Positions 26,806 to 36,070 are shown, numbered from the stretch's first letter. The stretch is DNA of 64,000 bases from JASHVB01 sp035508435 (GCA_035508435.1 DATJNA010000067.1:1-64000); one strand, 5' to 3'. Notes: generated by a model from the sequence alone, not told the origin. Made by a program: numbers and translations.

Positions 26806-28449
26806 ATGCCCCGCCTGACCACCGCCGAAGCCACGATCGAAAGCTTGCTGTCGCACGGGATCGACGCGCTCTACGCGCTTCCCGGCGTGCACAACGACCA
26901 CCTGTTCGATGCCGCCCAACGCGCCGGTGACCGGCTGCGTGTGATCCACACCCGGCACGAGCAAACGGCGGCGTACATGGCGCTGGGCGCGGCCCTGGTA
27001 ACGGGCAAACCGCAAGCCTTTGCCGTCGTGCCTGGGCCCGGGCTGCTGAACGCCTCTGCCGCGCTGCTGACAGCCTATGGCATGGGCGCGCCGGTGATCG
27101 CGCTGGTGGGGCAGATCGCATCCTTCGCGATCGACCAGGGCCACGGCCACCTGCACGAGATCCACGACCAGCTCGGCCTGCTGCGCCACCTCACACGCCA
27201 TGCCGCCCGCATCCGCGCCCCGCACGAGGCGCCGGCGCTGGTAGACGAAGCGGTCCGCGTCGCGTGCAGCGGCCGGCAGGGACCGGTCGCGCTGGAATGC
27301 GCGATCGACCTGTGGGGCGCGCCGGGTGAGGTGACGTTTCCGCGGCCAACCCCGCCCGCAGTGCCGCCGGTCGATGCCGCGGCGGTGCAGCGCGCGGCGG
27401 AGCTGCTGGACAAGGCGGAGCGCCCGCTGATCGTGGTTGGCGGCGGCGCGCTGGATGCCGCAGCCGGGGTGCGCGCGGTCGCCGAAGCCTTGCAGGCGCC
27501 GGTATCGTCGTTCCGCCGCGGCCGCGGCGTGATCCCCACCGCTCATCCGCTGGCGGTGTCCTTCACCGAGGGCCACACCCTGTGGCAGCAAGCCGACGCG
27601 GTGCTGGCGATCGGCACAAGGCTCTACTGGCAGCAAAGCAACTGGGGCGTGGATGACGCGCTGCCGATCATCCGCCTGGACATCGACCCCGAGGAGATCA
27701 ACCGCTTCCGCCGTCCCGCCTGCGCCCTGGTCGGCGACGCCGCCACGGTGCTGCGGGCGCTGCTGCCGCTGTTGCCGCCCCGCACCCGCGACCGCACCGC
27801 GGAGCTGACAGCCGCGCGCACCGCGTTCGACCAGCGGCTGACGAAGCTGGAACCGCAAATGGGCTTCCTGCGCGCCATTCGGGCCGCGCTGCCGGACGAC
27901 GGGATCTATGTCGAGGAGGTCACGCAGGTGGGATTCGCCAGCCGCCTCGCATTTCCGGTGACCGCGCCGCGGACGTTCCTCTCGCCCGGCTATCAGGACA
28001 CGCTGGGCTGGGGTTACGGCACGGCGCTCGGCGCGCAGGCGGCGGCGCCGGGACGCAAGGTGGTGCTGGCCACCGGCGATGGCGGGTTCATGTACCAGGC
28101 GGCCGAACTCGCCACCGCGATGCGCCACCGCCTGCCTGTGGTCGCGGTGGTGTTCGACGACGGCGCGTTCGGCAATGTCCGCCGCATCCAGCAGGAGCGC
28201 TACGGCAACCGGCTGATCGCCTGCGACCTGACCAACCCTGACTTTGTGAAATTCGCCGACAGCTTCGGCATGGCGGCGTTCCGCGCCGACACGCCGGCGC
28301 TGCTGGAGCAAGCACTGCGCCAGGCCTTCGCGCTGAATGCGCCGGCGCTGGTGCACGTGAAAGTGGGAGAAATGCCGAGCCCATGGGACATGATCCTGCT
28401 GCCGCGCGTGCGCGGCTTCGCCGACGCCTGGCGCCCGGCGCTGCCGTGA
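26806..28449 (+). CDS. Thiamine pyrophosphate enzyme, acetolactate-synthase-like
   Basis: A 547-residue TPP-dependent enzyme of the acetolactate synthase/benzoylformate decarboxylase superfamily. The Pyr domain has GIDALYALPGVHNDH and the cofactor-activating glutamate in HTRHEQTAAYMA; the PP domain has the Mg/TPP motif ATGDGGFMYQAAELATA with downstream DDGAFGNVRRIQ. It has the lyase/carboligase layout, but residues around the active site do not identify one reaction. It is likely a decarboxylase or oxalyl-/acetolactate-type enzyme rather than biosynthetic IlvB, since no regulatory subunit gene is present. Its stop overlaps the next gene by 4 bases. Confidence 0.88.
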   Translation: MPRLTTAEATIESLLSHGIDALYALPGVHNDHLFDAAQRAGDRLRVIHTRHEQTAAYMALGAALVTGKPQAFAVVPGPGLLNASAALLTAYGMGAPVIALVGQIASFAIDQGHGHLHEIHDQLGLLRHLTRHAARIRAPHEAPALVDEAVRVACSGRQGPVALECAIDLWGAPGEVTFPRPTPPAVPPVDAAAVQRAAELLDKAERPLIVVGGGALDAAAGVRAVAEALQAPVSSFRRGRGVIPTAHPLAVSFTEGHTLWQQADAVLAIGTRLYWQQSNWGVDDALPIIRLDIDPEEINRFRRPACALVGDAATVLRALLPLLPPRTRDRTAELTAARTAFDQRLTKLEPQMGFLRAIRAALPDDGIYVEEVTQVGFASRLAFPVTAPRTFLSPGYQDTLGWGYGTALGAQAAAPGRKVVLATGDGGFMYQAAELATAMRHRLPVVAVVFDDGAFGNVRRIQQERYGNRLIACDLTNPDFVKFADSFGMAAFRADTPALLEQALRQAFALNAPALVHVKVGEMPSPWDMILLPRVRGFADAWRPALP

Positions 28450-29456
28450 TCGGGGGCGGGATACCACCACGACCGGTGTCGTTCGGCAGCGTATTGCTCG
28501 CGCTGGCGCTCGCCTGCTGCGGCGGCCGGCCGACGCACACCGCAAGCAGCCCTGCGGCACCTCCGGCGACGCAGGCGATCGATATCGCGGCCAACCGGAC
28601 GCTGCTGGTCGGGCCCGGCCATGCGCTGAAACTGCCGAGCGAGGCAGCGCGTATAGCACGCGACGGCGATACGGTGCTGATCGACCCCGGCAGTTACGAC
28701 GACTGTGCGATCTGGCGCCAGAACCAACTGACCATCGCCGCAAGCGGTCCCGGCGTGGTGTTCTCCGACAAGACCTGCGGCGGCAAGGCAATCTTCGTCA
28801 TCGACGGCACCGACGTCACCGTGCGTGGCATCACGTTCATGCACGCCGTCGTGCCCGATCACAACGGCGCCGGCATCCGTCTGCATGACGGCAACTTGCT
28901 CGTGGACCATGACCGCTTCATCGACAACGAGGAAGGCATCCTGGGCGGCGAGACCCAGCGCAGCACAGTGCGCGTCGTCGACAGTGAATTCCGCGGCAAC
29001 GGCAACTGCATAGGGGAGTGCGCGCACGGGCTCTATGTCGGCCGGATCGCCTTGCTCGATGTCGAGCATTCCCGCTTCACCGACACCCATGAGGGCCACG
29101 ACCTCAAGTCGCGCGCGCTGCGCACGGTGCTGCGCGGGAACGACATCTCCGACGGGCCGACGGGCCACGCGAGCTACCTGGTGGACATCTCGAATGGCGG
29201 CGATGTGCTGATGGAGCATAATACGTTCAGCAAGGGGCCGCACACCGACAACGACACCACCGCGATCTCGATCGGCGCCGAGAAAGGGCGCAATCCGACG
29301 CGGTCGCTGGTGATCCGGGACAACATCTTTACCAACCTGCTGCCGAAGCCGACGGCGTTCGTGACCAATCATACCGACACCCCGGTCGAGCTGGCGAACA
29401 ACAAGTTTGTTGGAAAGGTGGTGCCGTTGGTGGGGCCGGGAACGGCACAGAAATAG
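28446..29456 (+). CDS. Right-handed beta-helix lipoprotein
   Basis: About 336 residues. A lipoprotein signal with lipobox-like LALALACCGG predicts membrane anchoring outside the cytoplasm. The body has repeated short strands with N-rich turns, such as DVTVRGITFMHAVVPDHNGA and NLLVDHDRFIDNEEGILGG, typical of parallel beta-helix (PbH1) proteins including polysaccharide lyases and epimerases. No catalytic set can be assigned. The GTG at 28446 overlaps the TPP-enzyme stop (GTGA), indicating coupling. A cell-envelope beta-helix coupled to a cytoplasmic TPP enzyme is an unusual pairing. Confidence 0.8.
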   Translation: MIGGGIPPRPVSFGSVLLALALACCGGRPTHTASSPAAPPATQAIDIAANRTLLVGPGHALKLPSEAARIARDGDTVLIDPGSYDDCAIWRQNQLTIAASGPGVVFSDKTCGGKAIFVIDGTDVTVRGITFMHAVVPDHNGAGIRLHDGNLLVDHDRFIDNEEGILGGETQRSTVRVVDSEFRGNGNCIGECAHGLYVGRIALLDVEHSRFTDTHEGHDLKSRALRTVLRGNDISDGPTGHASYLVDISNGGDVLMEHNTFSKGPHTDNDTTAISIGAEKGRNPTRSLVIRDNIFTNLLPKPTAFVTNHTDTPVELANNKFVGKVVPLVGPGTAQK

Positions 29457-29612
29457 CCTGCCCCGCCTTAAGGAACGTGATACGCGGTCTGGTACTGCCT
29501 CAGCCGGCCCAGTGTAATTCGTCCTGCATCGCAGCGATCAGGGGCGCCAGGCTATGATGCACTGCCCTGCAAAGGAATTCGTTCGCGCTTTTTGCCAGTC
29601 CGGGTGACGGCG

Positions 29613-31286
29613 TCACGGTCCATCCATGCCGCCAAGGTTACGGACCTTATACATGACGGCTGCATCCTCCGCGGTAATTCGCCCCTCCGCCACATCGGTC
29701 TTTGCCGCCGTTGCGTCGCGGGCGTCAGGTGGTCCGTAGCCGCCCGAGCCGGCAGTCACCACCTCGATGATCTCACCCGGACGCAATCCGCCACTGCCAT
29801 GGTCCAGCGATGCGGCGCCGTTCCGTACCCGCACCGATGCCATGCCGCCCGGCAGGCCACCGAACAAGCCCCACGGCGCCGATAGCCGGCGCGCGATATC
29901 GACCCGCACCCGGCACGGCGCTTCCGCGCGATAGACGCGGCGCAGCCCCATGCCGCCGCGATGGCGTCCCGGGCCGCCGGATCCGTCCACCAGTTCGTAG
30001 CGCAGCAGCGTCAGCGGGTATTCGATTTCCAGTGCCTCCACGGGCAGGTTCGACGTGTTGGTCATGTGCACGTGCACCCCGTCAAGGCCGTCCTTCGTTG
30101 CCCGCGCGCCGGAGCCGCCGCCGATCGTTTCCAGATATACCCACAGCGCATTGTCGCGCGGCTGATGGCCGGCGAAGGTGATCGACGTGCAGGCACCGTT
30201 GGTGGCGGCGATCACCCGGGTCGGGATCGCCGCGGACAGCGCGCCGTGGATCAGGTCCACCACGCGCTGACATGCGCCGAGCCTGCCGTTCACCGCCGCC
30301 GGATGCACGCAGTTCACGATCGTGCCTTCCGGCGCGGTCACGTGCAGCGGACGCGACAGGCCGGCATTTGGCAGGATCGTCGGATCCACGAGCGCCTTCA
30401 CCGCGTAATACACGGTGGAGAGCAATGCGGTGTAGGTCATGTTGAGTCCCGCGCGCACCTGTGGCGCCGCGTCGAACGCCAGGTTCATCTCGTCGCCCGC
30501 CACGGTGATCGCGCAGGACATGTCGAGTTCGCCGTCGATCTCGGGACAGTCGTAGCGGTCGGCGAAGCGATAGGTGCCGTCGGGGATCACAGCGATACCG
30601 GCGCGCATCTTGCGCTCGGCATAATCTTGCAGCGCATCGCCGGCACGCAGCACGGTGTCGCGGCCGTATTTCGCGCATAGCGCGGTCAGGCGCCGCACGC
30701 CGAGGCGGTTCGCCGCCATCTGCGCGCGGAAGTCGGACAAGCGCTCGCGCGGCACCTGGCAGTTGAGCAAGATGAGCTGGAGGATGTCGTTCTGCAATTC
30801 GCCGCCGCGGTAGAGCCGCACCGGCGGAATGCGCAGGCCCTCCTGGTAGATATGGGCATGGCCGCGATCAGCGAAATCGGCGTGATGCGCGAGGTTCACC
30901 GCAAACGCGATGAGCCGGCCATCAACGAACACCGGTTCGGCAAGCACGATGTCGGGCAGGTGGGTGCCGCCGCCTTCATAGGCATCATTGCCGCAGAACA
31001 CGTCGCCGGGGCACATCTCGGCAATCGGGTGGCGCTTCATGATATGCGGGATCAGGCCGAGGAAGCTGCCGAGATGCATCGGGATATGCTCGGCCTGACA
31101 CAGCGTGTTGCCGTGGATGTCGAACAATGCGGTGGAGCAATCGCGACGCTCCTTGATGTTGGTGGAGTAGGAGGCGCGGATCAGCGCCTCGCCCATTTCC
31201 TCGACAATGGAGGAGAGCGCGCTGCCGATCAGTTCGGTGGTGATCGGGTCCAGCGCCGTCGAGGCGGCAGGGACGGCGTCGTTCAT
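29613..31286 (-). CDS. Hydantoinase B/oxoprolinase family protein
   Basis: A 557-residue HyuB-type subunit. Recognisable stretches are DPITTELIGSALSSIVEEMG, IKERRDCSTALFD, HIPMHLGSFLGLIPHI, and the C-terminal YELVDGSGGPGRHRGGMGL, which is diagnostic. HyuB normally works with a HyuA ATPase subunit to open hydantoin or oxoproline rings in an ATP-dependent way. No HyuA gene is present in this window, so the partner is encoded elsewhere or the protein acts alone. The ATG at 31286 is chosen by alignment; the ribosome site is weak. Confidence 0.9.
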   Translation of the reverse strand: MNDAVPAASTALDPITTELIGSALSSIVEEMGEALIRASYSTNIKERRDCSTALFDIHGNTLCQAEHIPMHLGSFLGLIPHIMKRHPIAEMCPGDVFCGNDAYEGGGTHLPDIVLAEPVFVDGRLIAFAVNLAHHADFADRGHAHIYQEGLRIPPVRLYRGGELQNDILQLILLNCQVPRERLSDFRAQMAANRLGVRRLTALCAKYGRDTVLRAGDALQDYAERKMRAGIAVIPDGTYRFADRYDCPEIDGELDMSCAITVAGDEMNLAFDAAPQVRAGLNMTYTALLSTVYYAVKALVDPTILPNAGLSRPLHVTAPEGTIVNCVHPAAVNGRLGACQRVVDLIHGALSAAIPTRVIAATNGACTSITFAGHQPRDNALWVYLETIGGGSGARATKDGLDGVHVHMTNTSNLPVEALEIEYPLTLLRYELVDGSGGPGRHRGGMGLRRVYRAEAPCRVRVDIARRLSAPWGLFGGLPGGMASVRVRNGAASLDHGSGGLRPGEIIEVVTAGSGGYGPPDARDATAAKTDVAEGRITAEDAAVMYKVRNLGGMDGP

Positions 31287-31899
31287 GATCGTACCGAAAT
31301 CGGTATTGCCGGCGGCCAAACCAGCGCGACAACCAATGACCCAAGGCGGCGTGTTTCGAACCAACCGGTCGGTGGAGCAAACATGAATGGGCTTTCTCTC
31401 CTGGCGCGCCGTGACAGTAGCAGGGCAGATCAGAGCGTCACAGGTCAGCTTCACGCCGGCCATGCCGTGCATGCCGCTTACCCAACTGCTGGCGACGCTG
31501 ATGGACTGCGGAGGCCCCGGCCGTGGAGCGGCAAGAGCGGTTGCCGACACCGGAACGGCGACGGAAGTCGGCGCAGCCCGTCATGTGTTTGGTCAATTGC
31601 ATCCGCTTCTCGTTTCGAATTTGTCGCAAAGATGGAGGTGTCACACGAGCTTCGTGTCCCATCTCAATTCGGAACCTATGCCTCGCGGCAGCGCGCGATT
31701 TTCCCGTACTGCTCTTTTCCGACGTGGCGATCATGGTGCAGCGCCTCCGAAATGCTTGCCGCAGCGGCTCCGGAATGCTCGCCAGAGACGGTGCCAGAGA
31801 CGGTGATTGTGGGAAACGCGGCCTGCCAGCGGCAAAGCATACACTTGTGTGGATGCGACGGAGAGCAGGCCGGCCCGGTTGCGCGAGCCGGCCCGTCTC
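31287..31899. other. Intergenic stretch, no recognised gene
   Basis: About 610 bases upstream of hyuB. Several open frames exist but their composition is unnatural. GGCCGG at the foot of the 26-codon small frame pairs with CCGGCC further on (31868-31894), a possible stem without T-run. Otherwise nothing is evident. Confidence 0.5.
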
Positions 31900-31980
31900 C
31901 TACCGGCGCTTCAGAATGACCTTGATCTTGATGATCAAGATCACCATAATGCGCCGCAGGAGAGACCGGTTTTGTGGCAT
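31900..31980 (-). CDS. Putative 26-residue cationic hydrophobic peptide
   Basis: A 26-codon frame ATG to TAG. The peptide starts MPQNRSLLRRIM and its second half is nearly all Ile/Val/Leu and Lys/Arg (ending VILKRR), so it could be a small membrane-active or membrane-spanning peptide. AAGGGAG lies 7 bases before the ATG. A 10-bp stem-loop immediately upstream (31999-32023) would sit in the 5' leader. The coding DNA includes a 21-base near-perfect palindrome (TGATCTTGAT-G-ATCAAGATCA, 31922-31942). It is not matched to any family by me; translation is inferred from the ribosome site only. Confidence 0.45.
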   Translation of the reverse strand: MPQNRSLLRRIMVILIIKIKVILKRR

Positions 31981-31998
31981 CGGTACTCTCCCTTGAAC

Positions 31999-32023
31999 GC
32001 CGGTCGGGGTCATCCCGGCCGGC
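31999..32023. promoter_or_regulatory. Stem-loop in 5' leader of small peptide gene
   Basis: GCCGGTCGGG (31999-32008) pairs with CCCGGCCGGC (32014-32023) over 10 bp with one G-U, loop GTCAT. On the minus strand it ends 18 bases before the ATG at 31980, directly before the ribosome site. No T-run follows on either strand, so it is not a standard terminator. AT-rich DNA (32041-32090) just upstream on that strand could hold a promoter. Confidence 0.45.
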
Positions 32024-32130
32024 ACCTTCATTTCAGGCCATAGACATTAATAAATCGTCGCCGCCGTGAGAATTTTGTTTTCATACGATCGCCTGCGTGG
32101 TGCGAGAACGCGGCGAATCTTCCACGACCC

Positions 32131-33417
32131 TCAAACCGACACCGGTGCCACTCCCGGGCGCACCGTCAGCGCCTCGCGCGCGGCAACCGCAAACGCCTCC
32201 CCCTCGGGCAGCACCACCGCCGCCGAGCGCACGCGGTGCGTAGTGGGATCGGTGCCCGGCGGTGGCATGCCTTCAGCGGTCAGTGCCTGCACTGCCTGCA
32301 ACAATGCCCGGCGCGCCATGATGATGCCGTTGTCAGTGCTCACCAGGTTCTCCCGCGCTCGATCGATGATCGGGCCCATGCTCTCCTGCAGCGACGCGTC
32401 CTGCATGGCGATGCCGCGCACGCCGCTGTAGGTCGCGCCAGCCTTCTGTGCCGGGCGGTCCATCAGGTAATCGTTGTCGCGGTTGGCCTCCGGAATGAAC
32501 GTGCCGGGGACGTAGCGGACGTGGATGCCCTTGCCGTCGCTCATCGCCTGGCGCTCGGCATCGGTCAGCGCGCGTGTGGGGTGGTAGTCGAAGCTCCACG
32601 CCCAGCAGTTCTCGTCGTCGATCGGAATCCAGAAATGGCCGTGCACCGGATGGTTGCCGCGCGGCGGGATCATGGTAAACGACGGCATGCACCATGGCGT
32701 GATGCGCCAGTAATAGCTGCCCGCCTCCGCCTTGCGCCGCGCACCGATGAACAGCCCCGCCGCATGCTCCGCGGTTTCGAATCGCACCATGTGGTCGCCC
32801 ATATTGTAGTCGTTGCCGCGTGATCCTTGCATCAGCGGATCGGAGCGCAAAGCGTCGCTGTGCAGGAACGAGACGTGGCTGGAATCGATGCCGCCCTCCA
32901 GCGCCTGTAGCCAGTTGCTGTATTGCAGCCGCTTGGAGGTGAAGGTCTGCGCCGGCGGCACGCAGGCGAACTCGAATTCCGGCAGGCCGGGCTGGTGTTC
33001 CGGCGGTCCCATATAGGTCCACAGCACGCCGCCTTTCTTCACCAGCGGGTAGGCGCGCAGCTTGATACGGGCGCGGAAGCCGTTCGATTCCGGCTCCGAC
33101 GGCAGGTCCACGCACTGACCGGTGATGTCGTATTTCCAGCCATGATAGGCGCAGCGGATGCCGCAGTCCTCATTGCGGCCGAACCACAGCGAGACGCGCC
33201 GATGGGCGCAGAACTCTTCCAGCAGGCCGTAGCGACCGAGCGTGTCGCGAAAGGCGATCAGCCGTTCCGACAGAAGCTGCACACGGACGGGGGGACCGTC
33301 GTTCTCGGGCAGCTCGTCGGCGAGCATGGCGGGGATCCAGTAGCGGCGGAACATCTCGCCCATCGGCGTTCCCGGGCCGGTTCGTGTCAGCAACTCATTC
33401 TGTTCTTGGCGCAGCAT
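32131..33417 (-). CDS. Rieske aromatic ring-hydroxylating oxygenase, alpha subunit
   Basis: A 428-residue oxygenase of the phthalate-dioxygenase-like class. The Rieske [2Fe-2S] ligands are C70-x-H72 in EFCAHRRVS and C89-x2-H92 in CAYHGWKYD; the non-heme iron site lies in EGGIDSSHVSFLH. It activates O2 to hydroxylate or demethylate an aromatic acid and needs a reductase, which is not encoded nearby. GGAGGA precedes the ATG at 33417. It is divergent from the DUF2891 gene. Substrate unknown. Confidence 0.92.
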   Translation of the reverse strand: MLRQEQNELLTRTGPGTPMGEMFRRYWIPAMLADELPENDGPPVRVQLLSERLIAFRDTLGRYGLLEEFCAHRRVSLWFGRNEDCGIRCAYHGWKYDITGQCVDLPSEPESNGFRARIKLRAYPLVKKGGVLWTYMGPPEHQPGLPEFEFACVPPAQTFTSKRLQYSNWLQALEGGIDSSHVSFLHSDALRSDPLMQGSRGNDYNMGDHMVRFETAEHAAGLFIGARRKAEAGSYYWRITPWCMPSFTMIPPRGNHPVHGHFWIPIDDENCWAWSFDYHPTRALTDAERQAMSDGKGIHVRYVPGTFIPEANRDNDYLMDRPAQKAGATYSGVRGIAMQDASLQESMGPIIDRARENLVSTDNGIIMARRALLQAVQALTAEGMPPPGTDPTTHRVRSAAVVLPEGEAFAVAAREALTVRPGVAPVSV

Positions 33418-33591
33418 GGCGTCCTCCGGGCTATCGTCTGACAGCAAACACCAAATGACCGGGCGGCGCCACTCGCGCCGGCGCGACACACGCCGAAGGC
33501 GACCCGGCAATGTTTGCTGCGCGCGGCTGCGACTTTACCACGCCGCGGGGCTGCTTATGATCGATCCCATGGGTTCGTTGGGGGTTCTGTC

Positions 33592-34623
33592 ATGTCACTG
33601 CTGACGCCCGCGCTGGCCGCCCGGTTGATGACCATTGCCCTGGGCCACGTCACCCGCGAATATCCCAACAAGCTGGATCACGTGCTGTCCGGGCCGGACG
33701 ACCCGGGTTCGCCGCGCACGCTACATCCGATCTTTTACGGCAGCTTCGACTGGCATTCCTGCGTGCACGCCTATTGGCTGCTGGCACGCCTGAGCCACCG
33801 GCACCCGTCGCTGCCGGAGGCCGATCGGGTGAGGCAATTGTTCGCGGGCGCCTTCACAGCCGATAACGTCGCCGCCGAGTGCGCTTACCTCGCCCGTCCA
33901 TCGAGCCGCGGCTTCGAGCGTCCCTATGGCTGGGCCTGGCTGCTGATGCTGGCGGCAGAGCTGCGAGCGCAGGATGCAGCCGGTCCGTTCGCCGCAGCAC
34001 TACAGCCGCTGGCGCAGGCTTTCACCGAGCGCTTCATGCAGTTCCTGCCGCAAGCGACCTATCCCGTCCGCACCGGCGTCCATTCGAGCTCGGCCTTCGC
34101 GCTCGCCCTGGCATCGGAATACGCACAGATCGGCAAAGACGCACCCCTCGCCCGGATCATCGCCGATACCGCGCGCCACTGGTTCCTGGACGACGCCGAC
34201 TGCCAGGCCTGGGAACCCAGCGGCGAGGATTTCCTGTCACCCTGCCTCGTCGAGGCCGAGTGCATGCGCCGGGTGCTGCCCGCCACCGAATTCACCCCCT
34301 GGTTCGATCGTTTCCTGCCCCACCTTGGCAAAGGCAACCCGCGCACATTGTTCCATCCCGTGTCGGTCAGCGACCGCAGCGACGGGCGCATCGCCCATCT
34401 CGACGGCCTGAACCTCAGTCGCGCCTGGTGCTGGGGCAATCTGGCGGCGGCCCTGCCACCCGCCGACCCGCGCGTCGCGACCATGCGGGATGCCGCGACG
34501 CGCCACCTGGAGGCCGCGCTGTCGCATGTCGCCGATGACTACATGGGCGAGCACTGGCTGGCGACCTTCGCCTTGCTGGCGCTGGAGGCGGCGGCCGCGC
34601 CGCGCCCTGCTGACGGAGCGTGA
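33592..34623 (+). CDS. DUF2891 domain protein
   Basis: A 343-residue soluble, helix-rich protein. The diagnostic LHPIFYGSFDWHSCVHAYWLL, RPYGWAWLLMLAAEL and LNLSRAWCWG segments identify DUF2891, whose (alpha/alpha) barrel pattern and Trp/His-rich pockets suggest a glycan- or sugar-active fold, but no reaction is known. The ATG at 33592 follows a GGGGG stretch. Divergent from the Rieske gene across 174 bases that must hold both promoters. Confidence 0.88.
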   Translation: MSLLTPALAARLMTIALGHVTREYPNKLDHVLSGPDDPGSPRTLHPIFYGSFDWHSCVHAYWLLARLSHRHPSLPEADRVRQLFAGAFTADNVAAECAYLARPSSRGFERPYGWAWLLMLAAELRAQDAAGPFAAALQPLAQAFTERFMQFLPQATYPVRTGVHSSSAFALALASEYAQIGKDAPLARIIADTARHWFLDDADCQAWEPSGEDFLSPCLVEAECMRRVLPATEFTPWFDRFLPHLGKGNPRTLFHPVSVSDRSDGRIAHLDGLNLSRAWCWGNLAAALPPADPRVATMRDAATRHLEAALSHVADDYMGEHWLATFALLALEAAAAPRPADGA

Positions 34624-34680
34624 CGACGGGACCAGCCCTCAGGGCAATCTCGGCCGGGCCGCCGCACGTTACTCGACCAA

Positions 34681-34704
34681 GATTGCTTCGCCTCGCTCGC
34701 AATC
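34681..34704. repeat. Short intergenic hairpin repeat
   Basis: GATTGCTTCGCCTCGCTCGC followed by AATC forms a 6-bp stem GATTGC/GCAATC. The sequence resembles GATTGC-TTCGC-type dispersed intergenic repeats of alphaproteobacteria; a second partial copy (GGTTGCTTCGCGCGCAATG) follows at 34712-34730. It sits between the convergent DUF2891 and ahcY genes. Confidence 0.45.
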
Positions 34705-34771
34705 ACCTATCGGTTGCTTCGCGCGCAATGCCACGTGACGGATGCAGGCATCCAGCGTCAGCGTCGGCGCA

Positions 34772-36070
34772 TTAATAACGGTACAGATCGTGCTTGAACG
34801 GTCCGCTTGGACTCACACCGATGTACTCTGCCTGCTGCGGCGACAGCTTGGTCAGCATCGCCCCCACCTTTGCCAGATGCAGCGCCGCCACCTTCTCATC
34901 GAGCTGCTTCGGCAGCGTATAGACGCTATGCTCGTACTTCCCCGCCGGCGCGTTGAACAACTCGATCTGCGCCAGCACCTGGTTGCTGAACGAGGCGCTC
35001 ATCACAAAGCTCGGATGACCGGTCGCGTTGCCCAGGTTCACCAGGCGGCCCTCCGACAAAACGATCAGACGCTTGCCGTCAGGGAACACCACCTCGTCCA
35101 CCTGCGGCTTCACGTTCTCCCATTTGTAGTTGCGCAGTGCCTCGATCTGGATCTCGGAATCGAAATGCCCGATATTGCACACGATCGCGCGATGCTTCAT
35201 CCGCCGCATGTGATCCAGCGTGATGACGTCGATATTGCCCGTGGCCGTTACGAAGATATCGCCCAGCGGGGCAGCGGCGTCCATCGTGGTGACGGCATAG
35301 CCCTCCATCGCCGCCTGCAACGCGCAGATCGGATCGACTTCCGTCACCATCACCCGGCAGCCGGCATTGCGCAACGAGGCGGCACTGCCCTTGCCGACAT
35401 CGCCGAACCCGTTCACCACCGCCACCTTGCCGGCCATCATCACGTCGGTGCCGCGGCGGATGCCGTCCACCAGCGATTCGCGGCAGCCATACAGGTTGTC
35501 GAATTTGGATTTCGTTACGCTGTCGTTCACGTTGATCGCCGGCGTCAGCAGCTTGCCGTCACGCGCCATGTCGCGCAGCCGGTGCACGCCGGTCGTCGTC
35601 TCTTCCGAGATGCCGCGCACGTCCTTCAGCATGTCCGGATGGTGCTGATGCATGCGCAGCGTCAGGTCGCCGCCGTCATCGAGGATCATGTTCGGCGTCC
35701 AGCCGTCCGGGCCATGGATGGTCTGGTCGATGCACCACCAGAACTCGTCCTCGTTCATGCCCTTCCAGGCGAACACCGGCAGACCGGCGGCGGCAATCGC
35801 CGCAGCGGCGTGGTCCTGCGTGGAAAAGATGTTGCACGAAGACCAGCGCACTGTGGCACCCAGCGCGATCAGCGTCTCGATCAGCACCGCGGTCTGGATG
35901 GTCATGTGCAGGCAGCCGGCGACGCGGGCTCCCTTCAGCGGCTTGCCGGCACCGTACTCCTCGCGGATCGCCATCAGGCCGGGCATCTCGTCCTCGGCCA
36001 TGGCAATCTCCTTGCGGCCCCAGTCCGCGAGCGAGATGTCTTTCACCTTGTAATCGGGGCTGGCGGCCAT
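34772..36070 (-). CDS. ahcY: Adenosylhomocysteinase
   Basis: A 432-residue NAD-dependent enzyme that hydrolyses S-adenosylhomocysteine to adenosine and homocysteine, closing the methylation cycle. It begins YKVKDISLADWGRKEI, and has the substrate-binding TIQTAVLIETL and NVNDSVTKSKFDNLYGCRES segments, NAD-binding VVNGFGDVGKGSAASLRNAG, CNIGHFDSEIQ and the C-terminal end GPFKHDLYRY with the conserved Lys/Tyr. Ribosome site TAGGAG lies before the ATG. No SAH or SAM riboswitch could be recognised upstream; the HU terminator lies there instead. Confidence 0.98.
   Translation of the reverse strand: MAASPDYKVKDISLADWGRKEIAMAEDEMPGLMAIREEYGAGKPLKGARVAGCLHMTIQTAVLIETLIALGATVRWSSCNIFSTQDHAAAAIAAAGLPVFAWKGMNEDEFWWCIDQTIHGPDGWTPNMILDDGGDLTLRMHQHHPDMLKDVRGISEETTTGVHRLRDMARDGKLLTPAINVNDSVTKSKFDNLYGCRESLVDGIRRGTDVMMAGKVAVVNGFGDVGKGSAASLRNAGCRVMVTEVDPICALQAAMEGYAVTTMDAAAPLGDIFVTATGNIDVITLDHMRRMKHRAIVCNIGHFDSEIQIEALRNYKWENVKPQVDEVVFPDGKRLIVLSEGRLVNLGNATGHPSFVMSASFSNQVLAQIELFNAPAGKYEHSVYTLPKQLDEKVAALHLAKVGAMLTKLSPQQAEYIGVSPSGPFKHDLYRY

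Noticed and set aside
26590..28791. A very long minus-strand open frame continuing upstream of the prolyl-tRNA editing gene
   Set aside because: It is antisense to the TPP-enzyme gene, has Arg/Gln/His-rich unnatural composition and no motifs; GC-rich third positions of the real gene keep it open.
31915..31995. Plus-strand 26-codon frame across the same palindrome as the small peptide
   Set aside because: It exists only because the coding DNA is palindromic and it has no ribosome site before its ATG.
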